From assembly GCA_032160705.1 (NCBI GenBank), contig JAVHVE010000060.1, positions 124,001 through 188,000 of the forward strand: a DNA stretch of 64,000 nucleotides. Direction: 5' to 3'. Shown here one piece after another: positions 55,086 to 62,844 of this stretch (position 1 is the stretch's first letter; the number at the start of each line of letters is the position of its first letter). A model generated the notes under the pieces. That model was not told the origin of the DNA. It saw only the letters and a list, made by a program, of their open reading frames with translations, and did no database searches. This DNA comes from QHXM01 sp032160705 (lineage in GTDB: Bacteria; Acidobacteriota; Blastocatellia; Pyrinomonadales; Pyrinomonadaceae). Both the position numbers and the translations under genes were made by a program.

Positions 55086-56579
55086 ATGAATGTTTTGAGA
55101 AGAACATTGAGACACGCATTGCTCTCAACCACGCTCGTCGGGCTCAGTCTCGCGGCGCTGCCCGCAACTTCTCTGGCTCAGCAGGAGACACCTCCGCCGC
55201 CGTCGAGCCCGCGTCAGGTTCGCTTTCCCAAACCTGTTGAGAAGACATTGAAGAACGGCCTGCGCGTCATCGCGGTCGAGCGCGAGGGTGTGCCGCTTGT
55301 CACCACGCAATTATTAGTCAGGGCGGGCGGCGAGACAGACCCTCAGCAGCTCTCAGGTCTCGCGCAGATGACCGCCACGCTGCTCACGAAGGGAACGACC
55401 ACGCGCAGCGCCACGGAAATCGCTCAGGCGATTGAAGCCCTGGGCGGCACGCTCAACACGGGCGCGCGCTGGGATGCGTCAACGGCGAGCGTCAACATCA
55501 TGTCGTCGCGGCTCGCGCAGGCGATGGAGATTCTGGCTGATGTCGTGCGCCGTCCGGCCTTCAAAGATGAAGAGATCGAGCGGCTGCGCCAGCAATCTCT
55601 GGATAGTCTGCGCGTCGCCCTGCGCGATCCCGGAACGATTGCAGCCCTGGTCGCCTCGCGCGTCGTCTTCGGCGATTCAGCTTACGGTCACCCGCTCGGC
55701 GGCACTCCGCAAACGCTGCCAAGCATCAAACGCGATGACATCCAACGCCTGCACCAGAGCTACTACCGACCTGACAACGCAGTGCTCGTTATCGGCGGCA
55801 CAATCAAACCCGCAGAGGCTTTCAATCTCGCGGAGCGCTTCTTCGGCGACTGGCAAAAACCAGCCGAGACGCTTCCTGCTGCAAGCACTACAGCAAGCGC
55901 GATGCAGACAGGCGCGAGCCAGCGCGTCATCGTCATTGACAAGCCGGACGCAGGGCAGGCTGCGGTCGTGCTTGCCCGGACGGGGATTAAGCGCGTCGAT
56001 CAGGACTACTTTCGTGGTCTCGTCGCCAACTCAATCCTGAGCGGTTATTCGGGAAGGCTTAATCAGGAGATTCGTATCAAGCGCGGACTCAGCTATGGCG
56101 CGGGAAGCTCTCTGGATGTTCGCCGCGATGTCGGCCCATTTGTTGCTTCAGCGCAGACCAAGAATGAATCCGGGGCAGAGGTCGCATCGCTCTTGATGGG
56201 AGAACTGGCAAGGCTTGCCGACGGGCAGCTTTCTGATGTCGAGATGACACCGCGTAAGGCTGTGCTCATCGGAAGCTTCGCGCGCAACCTGGAGACTTCA
56301 GGCGGCCTTGTCAATCAGGTCGCCGCGCTCGCTCTTTATGGTCTGAGCCTGGACGAGATTAACAGTTACATCAAGAGTGTGGAGGCGATAGGCGCGAGCG
56401 ACGTGCGGCAATTCGCAGGCGGACGACTTTCATCGAAGGGCGCTCATCTCATCATCGTCGGCGACGCGAACAAATTCCTTGAAGCCTTGCGCAAGCAGTT
56501 CCCCAACGTCGAAGTCATCCGCGAAGCCGACCTCGACCTCAACAGCGCAACCCTGCGTCGCAGCACAAATCTGCCATAA
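55086..56579 (+). CDS. M16 family non-catalytic partner
   Basis: 497 residues with a signal peptide (LSTTLVGLSLAALPATSLAQ). The fold matches the M16 family (LKNGLRVIAVEREGVPLV, YRPDNAVLVIGG), but where HxxEH should be there is SGLAQMTATLL, so zinc binding is lost. As in MPP-alpha/PqqF-type pairs, it probably presents substrate to the catalytic subunit. Confidence 0.93.
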   Translation: MNVLRRTLRHALLSTTLVGLSLAALPATSLAQQETPPPPSSPRQVRFPKPVEKTLKNGLRVIAVEREGVPLVTTQLLVRAGGETDPQQLSGLAQMTATLLTKGTTTRSATEIAQAIEALGGTLNTGARWDASTASVNIMSSRLAQAMEILADVVRRPAFKDEEIERLRQQSLDSLRVALRDPGTIAALVASRVVFGDSAYGHPLGGTPQTLPSIKRDDIQRLHQSYYRPDNAVLVIGGTIKPAEAFNLAERFFGDWQKPAETLPAASTTASAMQTGASQRVIVIDKPDAGQAAVVLARTGIKRVDQDYFRGLVANSILSGYSGRLNQEIRIKRGLSYGAGSSLDVRRDVGPFVASAQTKNESGAEVASLLMGELARLADGQLSDVEMTPRKAVLIGSFARNLETSGGLVNQVAALALYGLSLDEINSYIKSVEAIGASDVRQFAGGRLSSKGAHLIIVGDANKFLEALRKQFPNVEVIREADLDLNSATLRRSTNLP

Positions 56580-56583
56580 GCCC

Positions 56584-56654
56584 GATTGCGGAATGCGGAT
56601 TTCGGAATGCGGATTAAAGATAAGGGTCTTTTAATCCGCATTCCACAATCGAAT
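56584..56654. repeat. Word palindrome of the GCGGAATGCGGATT type
   Basis: Left arm repeats GGAATGCGGATT, right arm TTAATCCGCATTCC, with a short loop. Lies directly after the M16 partner stop and before the convergent small membrane protein; could end both transcripts. Confidence 0.75.
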
Positions 56655-56671
56655 TCATCACTGCTTTTCAA

Positions 56672-57007
56672 CTACTCTTTCTTAATCACAGTTTCACGTT
56701 CATGAACGACCGCCGTCCGGTCACGGCCACGCCGCCCGCGCGAGGCGAAGATGACGATGAGTATGATTGCCAACAGCGCGATCCCACCGAGGATGAGCCA
56801 GAATGGGTCTACCCACGTCGTCGTTGTCTGTGAGGGTGGTTGACTGCTGGTGGTCGTGGTTGTCTTCGTAGTCTGTGTGCTGCTACCACCGCCTCCCTGA
56901 GTTGAAGTGCTATTCTGCGCCAGCGCCGTTGCAGCCAGCGGCGCAACGATTAAGCCGACGATCAGCAAGCACGTCCTGATTGCTGCGGAAACGTTAAAGG
57001 TTTTCAT
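56672..57007 (-). CDS. Small secreted/membrane protein, unknown
   Basis: 111 residues from the ATG at 57007. Signal peptide (TCLLIVGLIVAPLAATALAQ), a Thr/Ser/Gly-rich stretch, then a membrane helix (PFWLILGGIALLAIILIVIF) and a basic tail (SRGRRGRDR). AAGGAG lies upstream. The architecture suggests a single-pass inner-membrane protein with a disordered periplasmic part. Confidence 0.7.
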   Translation of the reverse strand: MKTFNVSAAIRTCLLIVGLIVAPLAATALAQNSTSTQGGGGSSTQTTKTTTTTSSQPPSQTTTTWVDPFWLILGGIALLAIILIVIFASRGRRGRDRTAVVHERETVIKKE

Positions 57008-57167
57008 GGGCAACATTCTCCTTCTTCTCATTGTCAATCTAAGCTCTGGTTCACAGGTAAGTCACGCCGCTTCATCTTGAGGGTATGAGTTGGCTCCATT
57101 GGGGGAATATTTTGTGTGGACAAAGCTGGTTGTACGCCAATTAGGGGGCCAAGTCAATCAACAATTT

Positions 57168-57226
57168 AAAAAGGTCAAAGGCGAAAGGACGTTGAATCTC
57201 AACGTCCTTTCGCCTTTGACCTTTTT
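57168..57226. terminator. Perfect 28-bp hairpin after topA
   Basis: Arms 57168-57195 and 57199-57226 are complementary at every base with a 3-nt loop. A run of T follows on the minus strand (A on the plus strand), so it is a strong candidate terminator for topA, and it is also built from the words AAAGGC/GAAAGG. Confidence 0.75.
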
Positions 57227-57239
57227 ACTTTTCCTTACT

Positions 57240-59807
57240 TCAGCTTGCGACTCTCTGGTCGCTCGTCGCCACAGGCTTGGTCGTGACGGTGGGAGAGTCC
57301 ACCTCCGCACGATACCCGCAGCCTTCCTTCGCGCAGTAGCGCACAGTGCCTTCCTTCTTCGTCGTCTTCAGGAGCGTAAACGGCGCATTGCAATTCGGGC
57401 AGGGTTCAGCGACGGGCTTATCCCAGAAGACTGTGTCGCACTTCGGATACTCCGAGCAGCCGTAAAATGCTTTGCCGCGCTTGGATTTCTTGACGACGAT
57501 CTCGCCGCGACAACCCGGACGCGGGCAGGCCACTCCCGTCGTCTCGCGTTTAATGTAATTGCATTTCGGGTAGTTTGAGCACGAGATGAATTCGCCGAAG
57601 CGCCCGTGGCGCAGAACAAGCTGCGCGCCGTCCACAGGGCACTTTTCGTCTAGCGGGACGGGGGCGGGGGCGACCGCGCCGCTCCTGGCGATCTTGCGTA
57701 TGTTGCGACATTCTGGATAACCCGTGCAGCCGAGGAATTGCCCGAAACGCCCGCGCTTCAAAGCCATCGGCTTGCCGCACAACTCGCACGTCTCGGCCTC
57801 CGCTTCTTCGCCCGCGCCGCTCGCTTGTGCTTGGCCTGCCTTCGCAGATGATGCTGCTCCAGCGCCGCTCGCTTCCGTCTCGGCACTGGCAGGCTTTGCG
57901 ATTTCGCGCGTCGTGCGGCATTCGGGATAATTCGAGCAGGCAAGGAACTGGCCGAAGCGTCCGAACTTGATGACCATCGGTGCGCCGCAATTCTCGCAAA
58001 TCTCGTCGGTTGGAATCGCCTGTTGCTTGGCCGCGCGCATCTGCTTTTCGGCGTCCTTCAAATCTTTCGCAAACTTTCCATAGAACTCATGCAGCGCCGC
58101 CGTCCACTTCAGCTTCCCTTCTTCAATCTCGTCCAGCTCCTCTTCCATCCGCGCCGTATAAGACTCATTAAAGAGATCGTTGAAGCTCGCCACCAGCAGG
58201 TCGTTGACGGTCGTTCCCAGAGCCGTCGGATGAAAGCGTCCCTCATGCTTCTCGACATACTCGCGGTCGAGAATCGTCGTCATAATGGCCGCGTAGGTCG
58301 AAGGGCGGCCAATGCCCTTCTCTTCAAGCGCCTTGACGAGAGTTGCTTCCGTGTAGCGCGGCGGCGGCTCCGTAAAATGCTGGTCGGGCGTAACTGCGTT
58401 GAGCTTCAACGCCTCGCCTTTTTCCACGAGCGGCAATTTGCGTTCTTGCTCTTCGTCATCCTCCGTCTTCTCGTCGCGCCCCTCCTGGTAAACTTTCAGG
58501 AAGCCGTCAAACTTCTGCACAGAACCCGTCGCGCGGAAAATGAAGCGTCCGGCCACAATGTCAATCGTCGTCTGGTCGAAGATGGCCGCAGTCATCTGCG
58601 AAGCGACGAAGCGTTGCCAGATTAAGCGATAGAGCTTCTGTTCTTCTTTGTTGAGATACTTCGCCACCGCATCGGGCGTGCGCGTCACATCCGTCGGGCG
58701 AATCGCCTCATGCGCATCCTGCGCCCCCTTCTTCGAGCGATAGTGGACAGGCTTTTCCGGCAGGTAGGCATCGCCGTACTGTGCGCCGACAAACTCGCGC
58801 ACTTCGTTCAATGCCGCGTCCGAGACGCGCGTCGAATCCGTTCGCATGTAGGTAATCAGACCGACCGCGCCTTCCGAGCCGACTTCCACACCTTCGTACA
58901 ATTTTTGCGCGAGCATCATCGTCTTCTTCACCGCGAAGCCGAGCTTGCGCGAAGCTTCCTGCTGCAACTTCGACGTGATGAAGGGCGGAACGGGATTGCG
59001 TTTGCGCTCCTTGGTCGTGACATCCGCGACCGTGTAGCTCTGCTTTTCAGCCTCCGCGACGATTTCCCTGGCCTGCGTCTCATTGCCAATCAGGATTTCA
59101 TTCTTCTTGATGTCCTGATCGAAGTTGGCGGTCTTCACGGTCTGCTCGCCGATTTTCAACAGGCGCGCATCGAAGGCAGGCGGCAACTTCGCGTTGAGAT
59201 TCGCAGTCACCGTCCAGTATTCGGTTTTAACAAATGCCTCAATTTCGCGTTCGCGCTCGACCACCATCCGAAGCGCGACGGATTGCACGCGACCCGCGCT
59301 CAGGCGTCCCCCGACGGTGCGGCACAACAGGGGCGATACTTTGTAACCGACTAACCTGTCCAGCAGACGACGCGCCTGCTGTGCGTCAACCAGATTGGCG
59401 TCAATCTCTCTCGGATGAAGGAAAGCATCCTGCACGGCGCGTTTGGTGATCTCGTTGAACATCACGCGGTAGGAAGGTTTTTTGGGGCGCTTAGGGACAA
59501 TCTCTTCCGCCAGATGCTGGCAGATGGCTTCGCCTTCGCGGTCAGGGTCAGCGGCCAGATAGATTGTTTCGGCATCTTTGGCAGCCCGCTTCAAATCGCT
59601 GATGATTTTTTTGTTGTTTCGCTTTTTCGAGTCAGGAATCACCTCGTAGGTCGGCTCGAAATCATGTTCGACATCCACGCCCAATCCCTTCGACGGTAAA
59701 TCCTTGATGTGGCCGATAGAGGCCATCACCAGATAATCTTTCCCTAAATATTTATTGATCGTCTTCGCTTTCGCGGGCGATTCGACGATAACCAGATTCT
59801 TTGCCAT
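57240..59807 (-). CDS. topA: DNA topoisomerase I
   Basis: 855 residues. The Toprim domain starts NLVIVESPAKAKTINKYLG with DPDREGEAICQHLAE as the metal site; the catalytic Tyr is in GLITYMRTDSTRVS. The C-terminus holds several zinc ribbons: CENCGAPM with CSNYPEC, CELCGKPM with CTGYPEC, CPVDGAQL with CSNYPKC, CPRPGC with CSEYPKC, and CPNCNAP with CAKEGC. The third has lost one cysteine (CPVD). It relaxes negative supercoils. Confidence 0.96.
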   Translation of the reverse strand: MAKNLVIVESPAKAKTINKYLGKDYLVMASIGHIKDLPSKGLGVDVEHDFEPTYEVIPDSKKRNNKKIISDLKRAAKDAETIYLAADPDREGEAICQHLAEEIVPKRPKKPSYRVMFNEITKRAVQDAFLHPREIDANLVDAQQARRLLDRLVGYKVSPLLCRTVGGRLSAGRVQSVALRMVVEREREIEAFVKTEYWTVTANLNAKLPPAFDARLLKIGEQTVKTANFDQDIKKNEILIGNETQAREIVAEAEKQSYTVADVTTKERKRNPVPPFITSKLQQEASRKLGFAVKKTMMLAQKLYEGVEVGSEGAVGLITYMRTDSTRVSDAALNEVREFVGAQYGDAYLPEKPVHYRSKKGAQDAHEAIRPTDVTRTPDAVAKYLNKEEQKLYRLIWQRFVASQMTAAIFDQTTIDIVAGRFIFRATGSVQKFDGFLKVYQEGRDEKTEDDEEQERKLPLVEKGEALKLNAVTPDQHFTEPPPRYTEATLVKALEEKGIGRPSTYAAIMTTILDREYVEKHEGRFHPTALGTTVNDLLVASFNDLFNESYTARMEEELDEIEEGKLKWTAALHEFYGKFAKDLKDAEKQMRAAKQQAIPTDEICENCGAPMVIKFGRFGQFLACSNYPECRTTREIAKPASAETEASGAGAASSAKAGQAQASGAGEEAEAETCELCGKPMALKRGRFGQFLGCTGYPECRNIRKIARSGAVAPAPVPLDEKCPVDGAQLVLRHGRFGEFISCSNYPKCNYIKRETTGVACPRPGCRGEIVVKKSKRGKAFYGCSEYPKCDTVFWDKPVAEPCPNCNAPFTLLKTTKKEGTVRYCAKEGCGYRAEVDSPTVTTKPVATSDQRVAS

Positions 59808-60119
59808 TTTGTTTTAATATCTCACTCTGGTGGCGGGTCTGTACTGAAGAATTCCTTCAACTGAAGATGCCCGCCACGCCATAATTGTTAATTACAATTT
59901 CGACTGCGTAAGTTGTCTAGTATTGAACACACTATTTGAAAATAACATCATTACTGACTCCAAAGTCAAATGCAGTGGCACGCACATTCATTAACGACGG
60001 ACATATCTCCCCAACTTGAGACGAGCACCTTTGAAGCGATAAAAGTTGATTTGGTTGGCTGTGAGTTGATTCTCTGATTTGAATCGCACGCGTCGAAATA
60101 GGATTGAGGGGGGATTACT
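59808..60119. other. topA upstream spacer
   Basis: No gene seen. Around 59830-59879, GGTGGCGGG pairs with CCCGCCACGCC-like sequence across ~30 nt; on the minus strand this falls in the topA leader and could be a weak regulatory hairpin. AT-rich stretches at 59880-59950 could hold the promoter. Confidence 0.4.
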
Positions 60120-60362
60120 TTATGCAGCCTGTGGATGCGGCTCAATGGTGCGAACGCGGGCGATTTCACGGGGCGCGATGGGGCGTACCTGTGCGGCGAA
60201 AAGTGAGACAACAGCCAGCGTCTCGCCGTCGAGCGCGACGAACTCAACCTCGTAGCCCACGCCTTCCTGATGAACGAGAACAACCGTGCCGATGTCGACT
60301 GCTTGTAAGCCATATTCGGGTAACTCAGCAGTCAAGACGATTTGATCCAGTTCCTTAATCAT
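60120..60362 (-). CDS. DUF4926 protein
   Basis: 80 residues from the ATG at 60362, which has AAGGA at proper spacing; the longer frame would overlap dprA. IKELDQIVLTAELPEYGLQA, DIGTVVLVHQEGVGYEVEFV is the DUF4926 pattern (small beta barrel). Such genes occur in toxin-antitoxin-like and mobile settings, but no toxin is next to it here. Confidence 0.75.
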   Translation of the reverse strand: MIKELDQIVLTAELPEYGLQAVDIGTVVLVHQEGVGYEVEFVALDGETLAVVSLFAAQVRPIAPREIARVRTIEPHPQAA

Positions 60363-60388
60363 CTCTCGTTCCTTTCGCTGTTCATTTG

Positions 60389-61519
60389 TCATAACTTTCT
60401 CACGAAGCATTTACCCGGAAGCTGGCGAATCAGTTCGCGCATCTCCAAACCCAGCAGAGCGCCCGTCAACTCAGGGATGGAAAGTTTGCTGCTTTCGGCA
60501 AGCTGGTCAATATGCACGGGCTCATCAGCCGAAAGTAATGTGAGGACGGCGTGCTCGCTCTTCGTCAAATCATCCGGCACAAGCGAAAGCTGCTTGACGA
60601 CGCCTTCCTCTTCACTCTTCTCTGTAGCCGGGGGCAATAGCTCGGCGGCGATTTCGGGCGGTAATTCCGCTGCCACATCCTGCCACGTCTGCACGAGCTT
60701 CGCGCCCGCGCCCTTAATCAGATAATTCGTCCCGAAGGAATTGCGCGAAGTGATATTGCCGGGAACGGCAAAGACTTCTCTTCCTTGTTCAAGAGCCATC
60801 CGCGCCGTAATCAAAGACCCGCTATTCTCCGCTGCTTCGACAATCAACACTCCCAGACTGAGGCCGCTGATGACGCGATTGCGATACGGGAAATTCTGCG
60901 GCGCGGGCGGCGTCTCCAGTGGAAACTCCGAACAGAGCGCGCCTCCCGCCGCCAGAATCTCGTCCACCAGTTTCCTGTGATCGCGCGGGTAGACTTGATC
61001 GAGTCCTGTTCCCATCACCGCCACCGTGCGGCCTCCGGCTTCGAGTGCTCCACGGTGCGCCGCAGCGTCTATTCCACGTGCCAGCCCAGAAATTATCGTC
61101 ACGCCCCGCTTGGCCAGATCGCGCGCCAGCATCGAAGCCGCGTTCTGCCCGTAGGTCGAACAACGGCGAGAGCCGACAACCGCCACGCAAGGCTTATCTA
61201 AACATTCATTCCAAGCGCCCTTGAGGTAAAGCGTAATCGGCGGGTCGAAAATCTCACGCAGCAGCGCCGGGTAGACGCCATCATCCAGGAGCAGCACATC
61301 CGCGCCGAGTTTGTGAACACTCTCAATCTCAGCTTCGGCCTTCTCAAACAAATCACGCGCCCTGATGCTCTCAATCGCTTCAGGCCGCAGGCGCAGACTC
61401 TCAAGCTCGCCTCTGGTCGCATTGAACACAGCCTCAACCGACCCGAAACGTGCGAGCAGCTTGGCAGCCGCGCGCGGGCCTATGCCCGGAGTCATGTTCA
61501 GTGCAATCCACTCTTTCAT
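60389..61519 (-). CDS. dprA: DNA processing protein DprA
   Basis: 376 residues. N-terminal helix-hairpin-helix (ALNMTPGIGPRAAAKLLARF), a Rossmann core with VGSRRCSTYG, SGLARGIDAAAHRGAL, VMGTGLDQVYP and EAAENSGSLITARMAL, then a C-terminal winged helix (PVHIDQLAESSKLSIPEL). It loads RecA on incoming single-stranded DNA, so the organism may be capable of natural transformation; no other competence genes are here. Confidence 0.95.
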   Translation of the reverse strand: MKEWIALNMTPGIGPRAAAKLLARFGSVEAVFNATRGELESLRLRPEAIESIRARDLFEKAEAEIESVHKLGADVLLLDDGVYPALLREIFDPPITLYLKGAWNECLDKPCVAVVGSRRCSTYGQNAASMLARDLAKRGVTIISGLARGIDAAAHRGALEAGGRTVAVMGTGLDQVYPRDHRKLVDEILAAGGALCSEFPLETPPAPQNFPYRNRVISGLSLGVLIVEAAENSGSLITARMALEQGREVFAVPGNITSRNSFGTNYLIKGAGAKLVQTWQDVAAELPPEIAAELLPPATEKSEEEGVVKQLSLVPDDLTKSEHAVLTLLSADEPVHIDQLAESSKLSIPELTGALLGLEMRELIRQLPGKCFVRKL

Positions 61520-61521
61520 AA

Positions 61522-61619
61522 TAGTGGCCAGTGGCCGGTGGTCAGTAAGAAGAGCGTGGTAAGCGTCGCTGAGCCTTTGCTTTTAACTGGCCACTGACCA
61601 CCGATCACTGGCCACTGCT
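61522..61619. repeat. Word palindrome of the GTGGCCAGTGG type
   Basis: Left arm repeats AGTGGCCAGTGGCCGGTGG, right arm CCACTGACCACCGATCACTGG. It lies between tRNA-Sec and dprA and might separate the two transcripts. Confidence 0.8.
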
Positions 61620-61622
61620 TTT

Positions 61623-61721
61623 TGGCGGAGGCGTGTGGGAATCGAACCCACCTGAGCCTGTTCTCACAGGCTCACAAACGGTTTTGAAGACCGCGCCATT
61701 CACCAGAACAGATGCGCCTCC
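61623..61721 (-). tRNA. selC: tRNA-Sec (selenocysteine), anticodon UCA
   Basis: The transcript begins GGAGGCGCATCTG and the anticodon loop is CTTCAAA, so the anticodon is UCA, which reads UGA. Hallmarks of tRNA-Sec are present: a six-pair D stem (CTGTTC with GAATGG) closed by a 4-nt loop, a very long variable arm (8-bp stem GAGCCTGT/ACAGGCTC with GAGA loop), and a T stem GTGGG/CCCAC. The 3' CCA is encoded. The expected eighth acceptor pair is a C-A mismatch. selA, selB and selD are not in the window. Confidence 0.93.
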
Positions 61722-61898
61722 CCGGTGAGGCAAAACGAAAACGACTAAGACCCTACGCGCGACAACGCTCGCCTGTCAAGAATCTTGTTTATAGCCGGAA
61801 ATTGATTACCTTGATTTGTGAGAAATGATGAAGGGACGAATGCAAAAAAGTTTATCAGCAGATTGATACTATGATTACTTCGCCTGTCAATGAAGCTC

Positions 61899-62630
61899 TC
61901 AACCGGCCAGATGTTCGAGGCGACGACGCGCCTTTACAATTTGCCGGTTAATATTTTCAGCCATTAGGAAGAGAGCATCACGACCGTTTGCGGCGTCCTC
62001 GTCAACCTTGAGCTTGAGCCGGTAAAGACCGTCCTGACGGATACGTTTGATACCGAACTCGATTGTGCTCAACTCACCTTTGAGTCTCAGGAACCGGCCA
62101 GCTAAATCCTCTTCCAATTCATCTGTGCTTTGCCCTGTACAGAAGAATTGCAACTGCTCATCGCCAAGCAGCGTGTGGAGGCTTTCAACATCTCCTGCTC
62201 GATAGGCGCGGCTGGCCTCGGTCATGACCTCGTGACGGCGCTGTGCCTCTTTCTCGTCCGCAGCATGATCCGGGTGAAAAAGCCTTGCGACCGACCAGAA
62301 TAATTTACGCAAGGCCATCTTGCCCGACCCGTTGGCGGAAGGCTGCGCGTCATCGGAAGAAGCCGTCTCATCTACGTCACCTTCGGCGTTTGTCTCCAGA
62401 TCGAAGAGCCGCGCTTCGGCCTGTTTGATACTGCTCTCGACTTCACCGAGTTCGGCCAGGCGGCTGCCGACAACCTGCGTGTAACGCAACTTGAAGTCAC
62501 GCAATTCCTCCTGCAAAGCGACAAGCTCGCGGCGGCGCTCGGCAAGCAGAACCTCAAGCTTTGAGATTTCAAGCTCTAAATCAGGTGGGGTATTCTGCGC
62601 TGCGGTTTCGTGAAGACTCAGGCTTTGCAT
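61899..62630 (-). CDS. J-domain protein with N-terminal coiled coil
   Basis: About 243 residues from the ATG at 62630. Residues ~20-75 form a coiled coil (LEVLLAERRRELVALQEEL). Then RKLFWSVARLFHPDHAADEK is a J-domain-like helix with the HPD tripeptide, followed by ASRAYRAGDVESLHTLLGD. Such proteins stimulate DnaK ATPase at a specific client. Divergent from boxC, with no dnaK nearby. Confidence 0.75.
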   Translation of the reverse strand: MQSLSLHETAAQNTPPDLELEISKLEVLLAERRRELVALQEELRDFKLRYTQVVGSRLAELGEVESSIKQAEARLFDLETNAEGDVDETASSDDAQPSANGSGKMALRKLFWSVARLFHPDHAADEKEAQRRHEVMTEASRAYRAGDVESLHTLLGDEQLQFFCTGQSTDELEEDLAGRFLRLKGELSTIEFGIKRIRQDGLYRLKLKVDEDAANGRDALFLMAENINRQIVKARRRLEHLAG

Positions 62631-62735
62631 AAGAATTCCAGGGACTTTGACAGTGTAGCAGGCAATACAGGTTAAACGCATCTCGGGTCAGCGAGCTTTC
62701 CCGCTTGACTGGCCGGAAAGATGCCGCTAAGATAA

Positions 62736-62753
62736 TTCGAACGGACGTTCGAA
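62736..62753. promoter_or_regulatory. Operator-like inverted repeat upstream of boxC
   Basis: TTCGAACG-GA-CGTTCGAA is a perfect 8-2-8 inverted repeat. It sits about 90 nt before the boxC start and 105 nt before the divergent J-domain gene. The spacing and size suit a TetR-type regulator such as those controlling aromatic acyl-CoA genes, but no such regulator is in view. Confidence 0.5.
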
Positions 62754-62844
62754 CGGCCACAGCAATCAAGCTTTTTACGTGCTGAATTGTCGCTCGTCCA
62801 ACCCAAGCGTTTTTCAACCAATAGTTGATGGAGTTGAGTGCTGG

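Noticed and set aside
58710..59354. 214-residue plus-strand ORF opposite topA
   Set aside because: Shadow of topA; no homology pattern or initiation signal.
61623..61721. tRNA-Ser or tRNA-Leu because of the long variable arm
   Set aside because: Anticodon is UCA reading UGA with a six-pair D stem and 4-nt loop, which fits tRNA-Sec. A tRNA-Ser UGA anticodon would need TGA in the loop.
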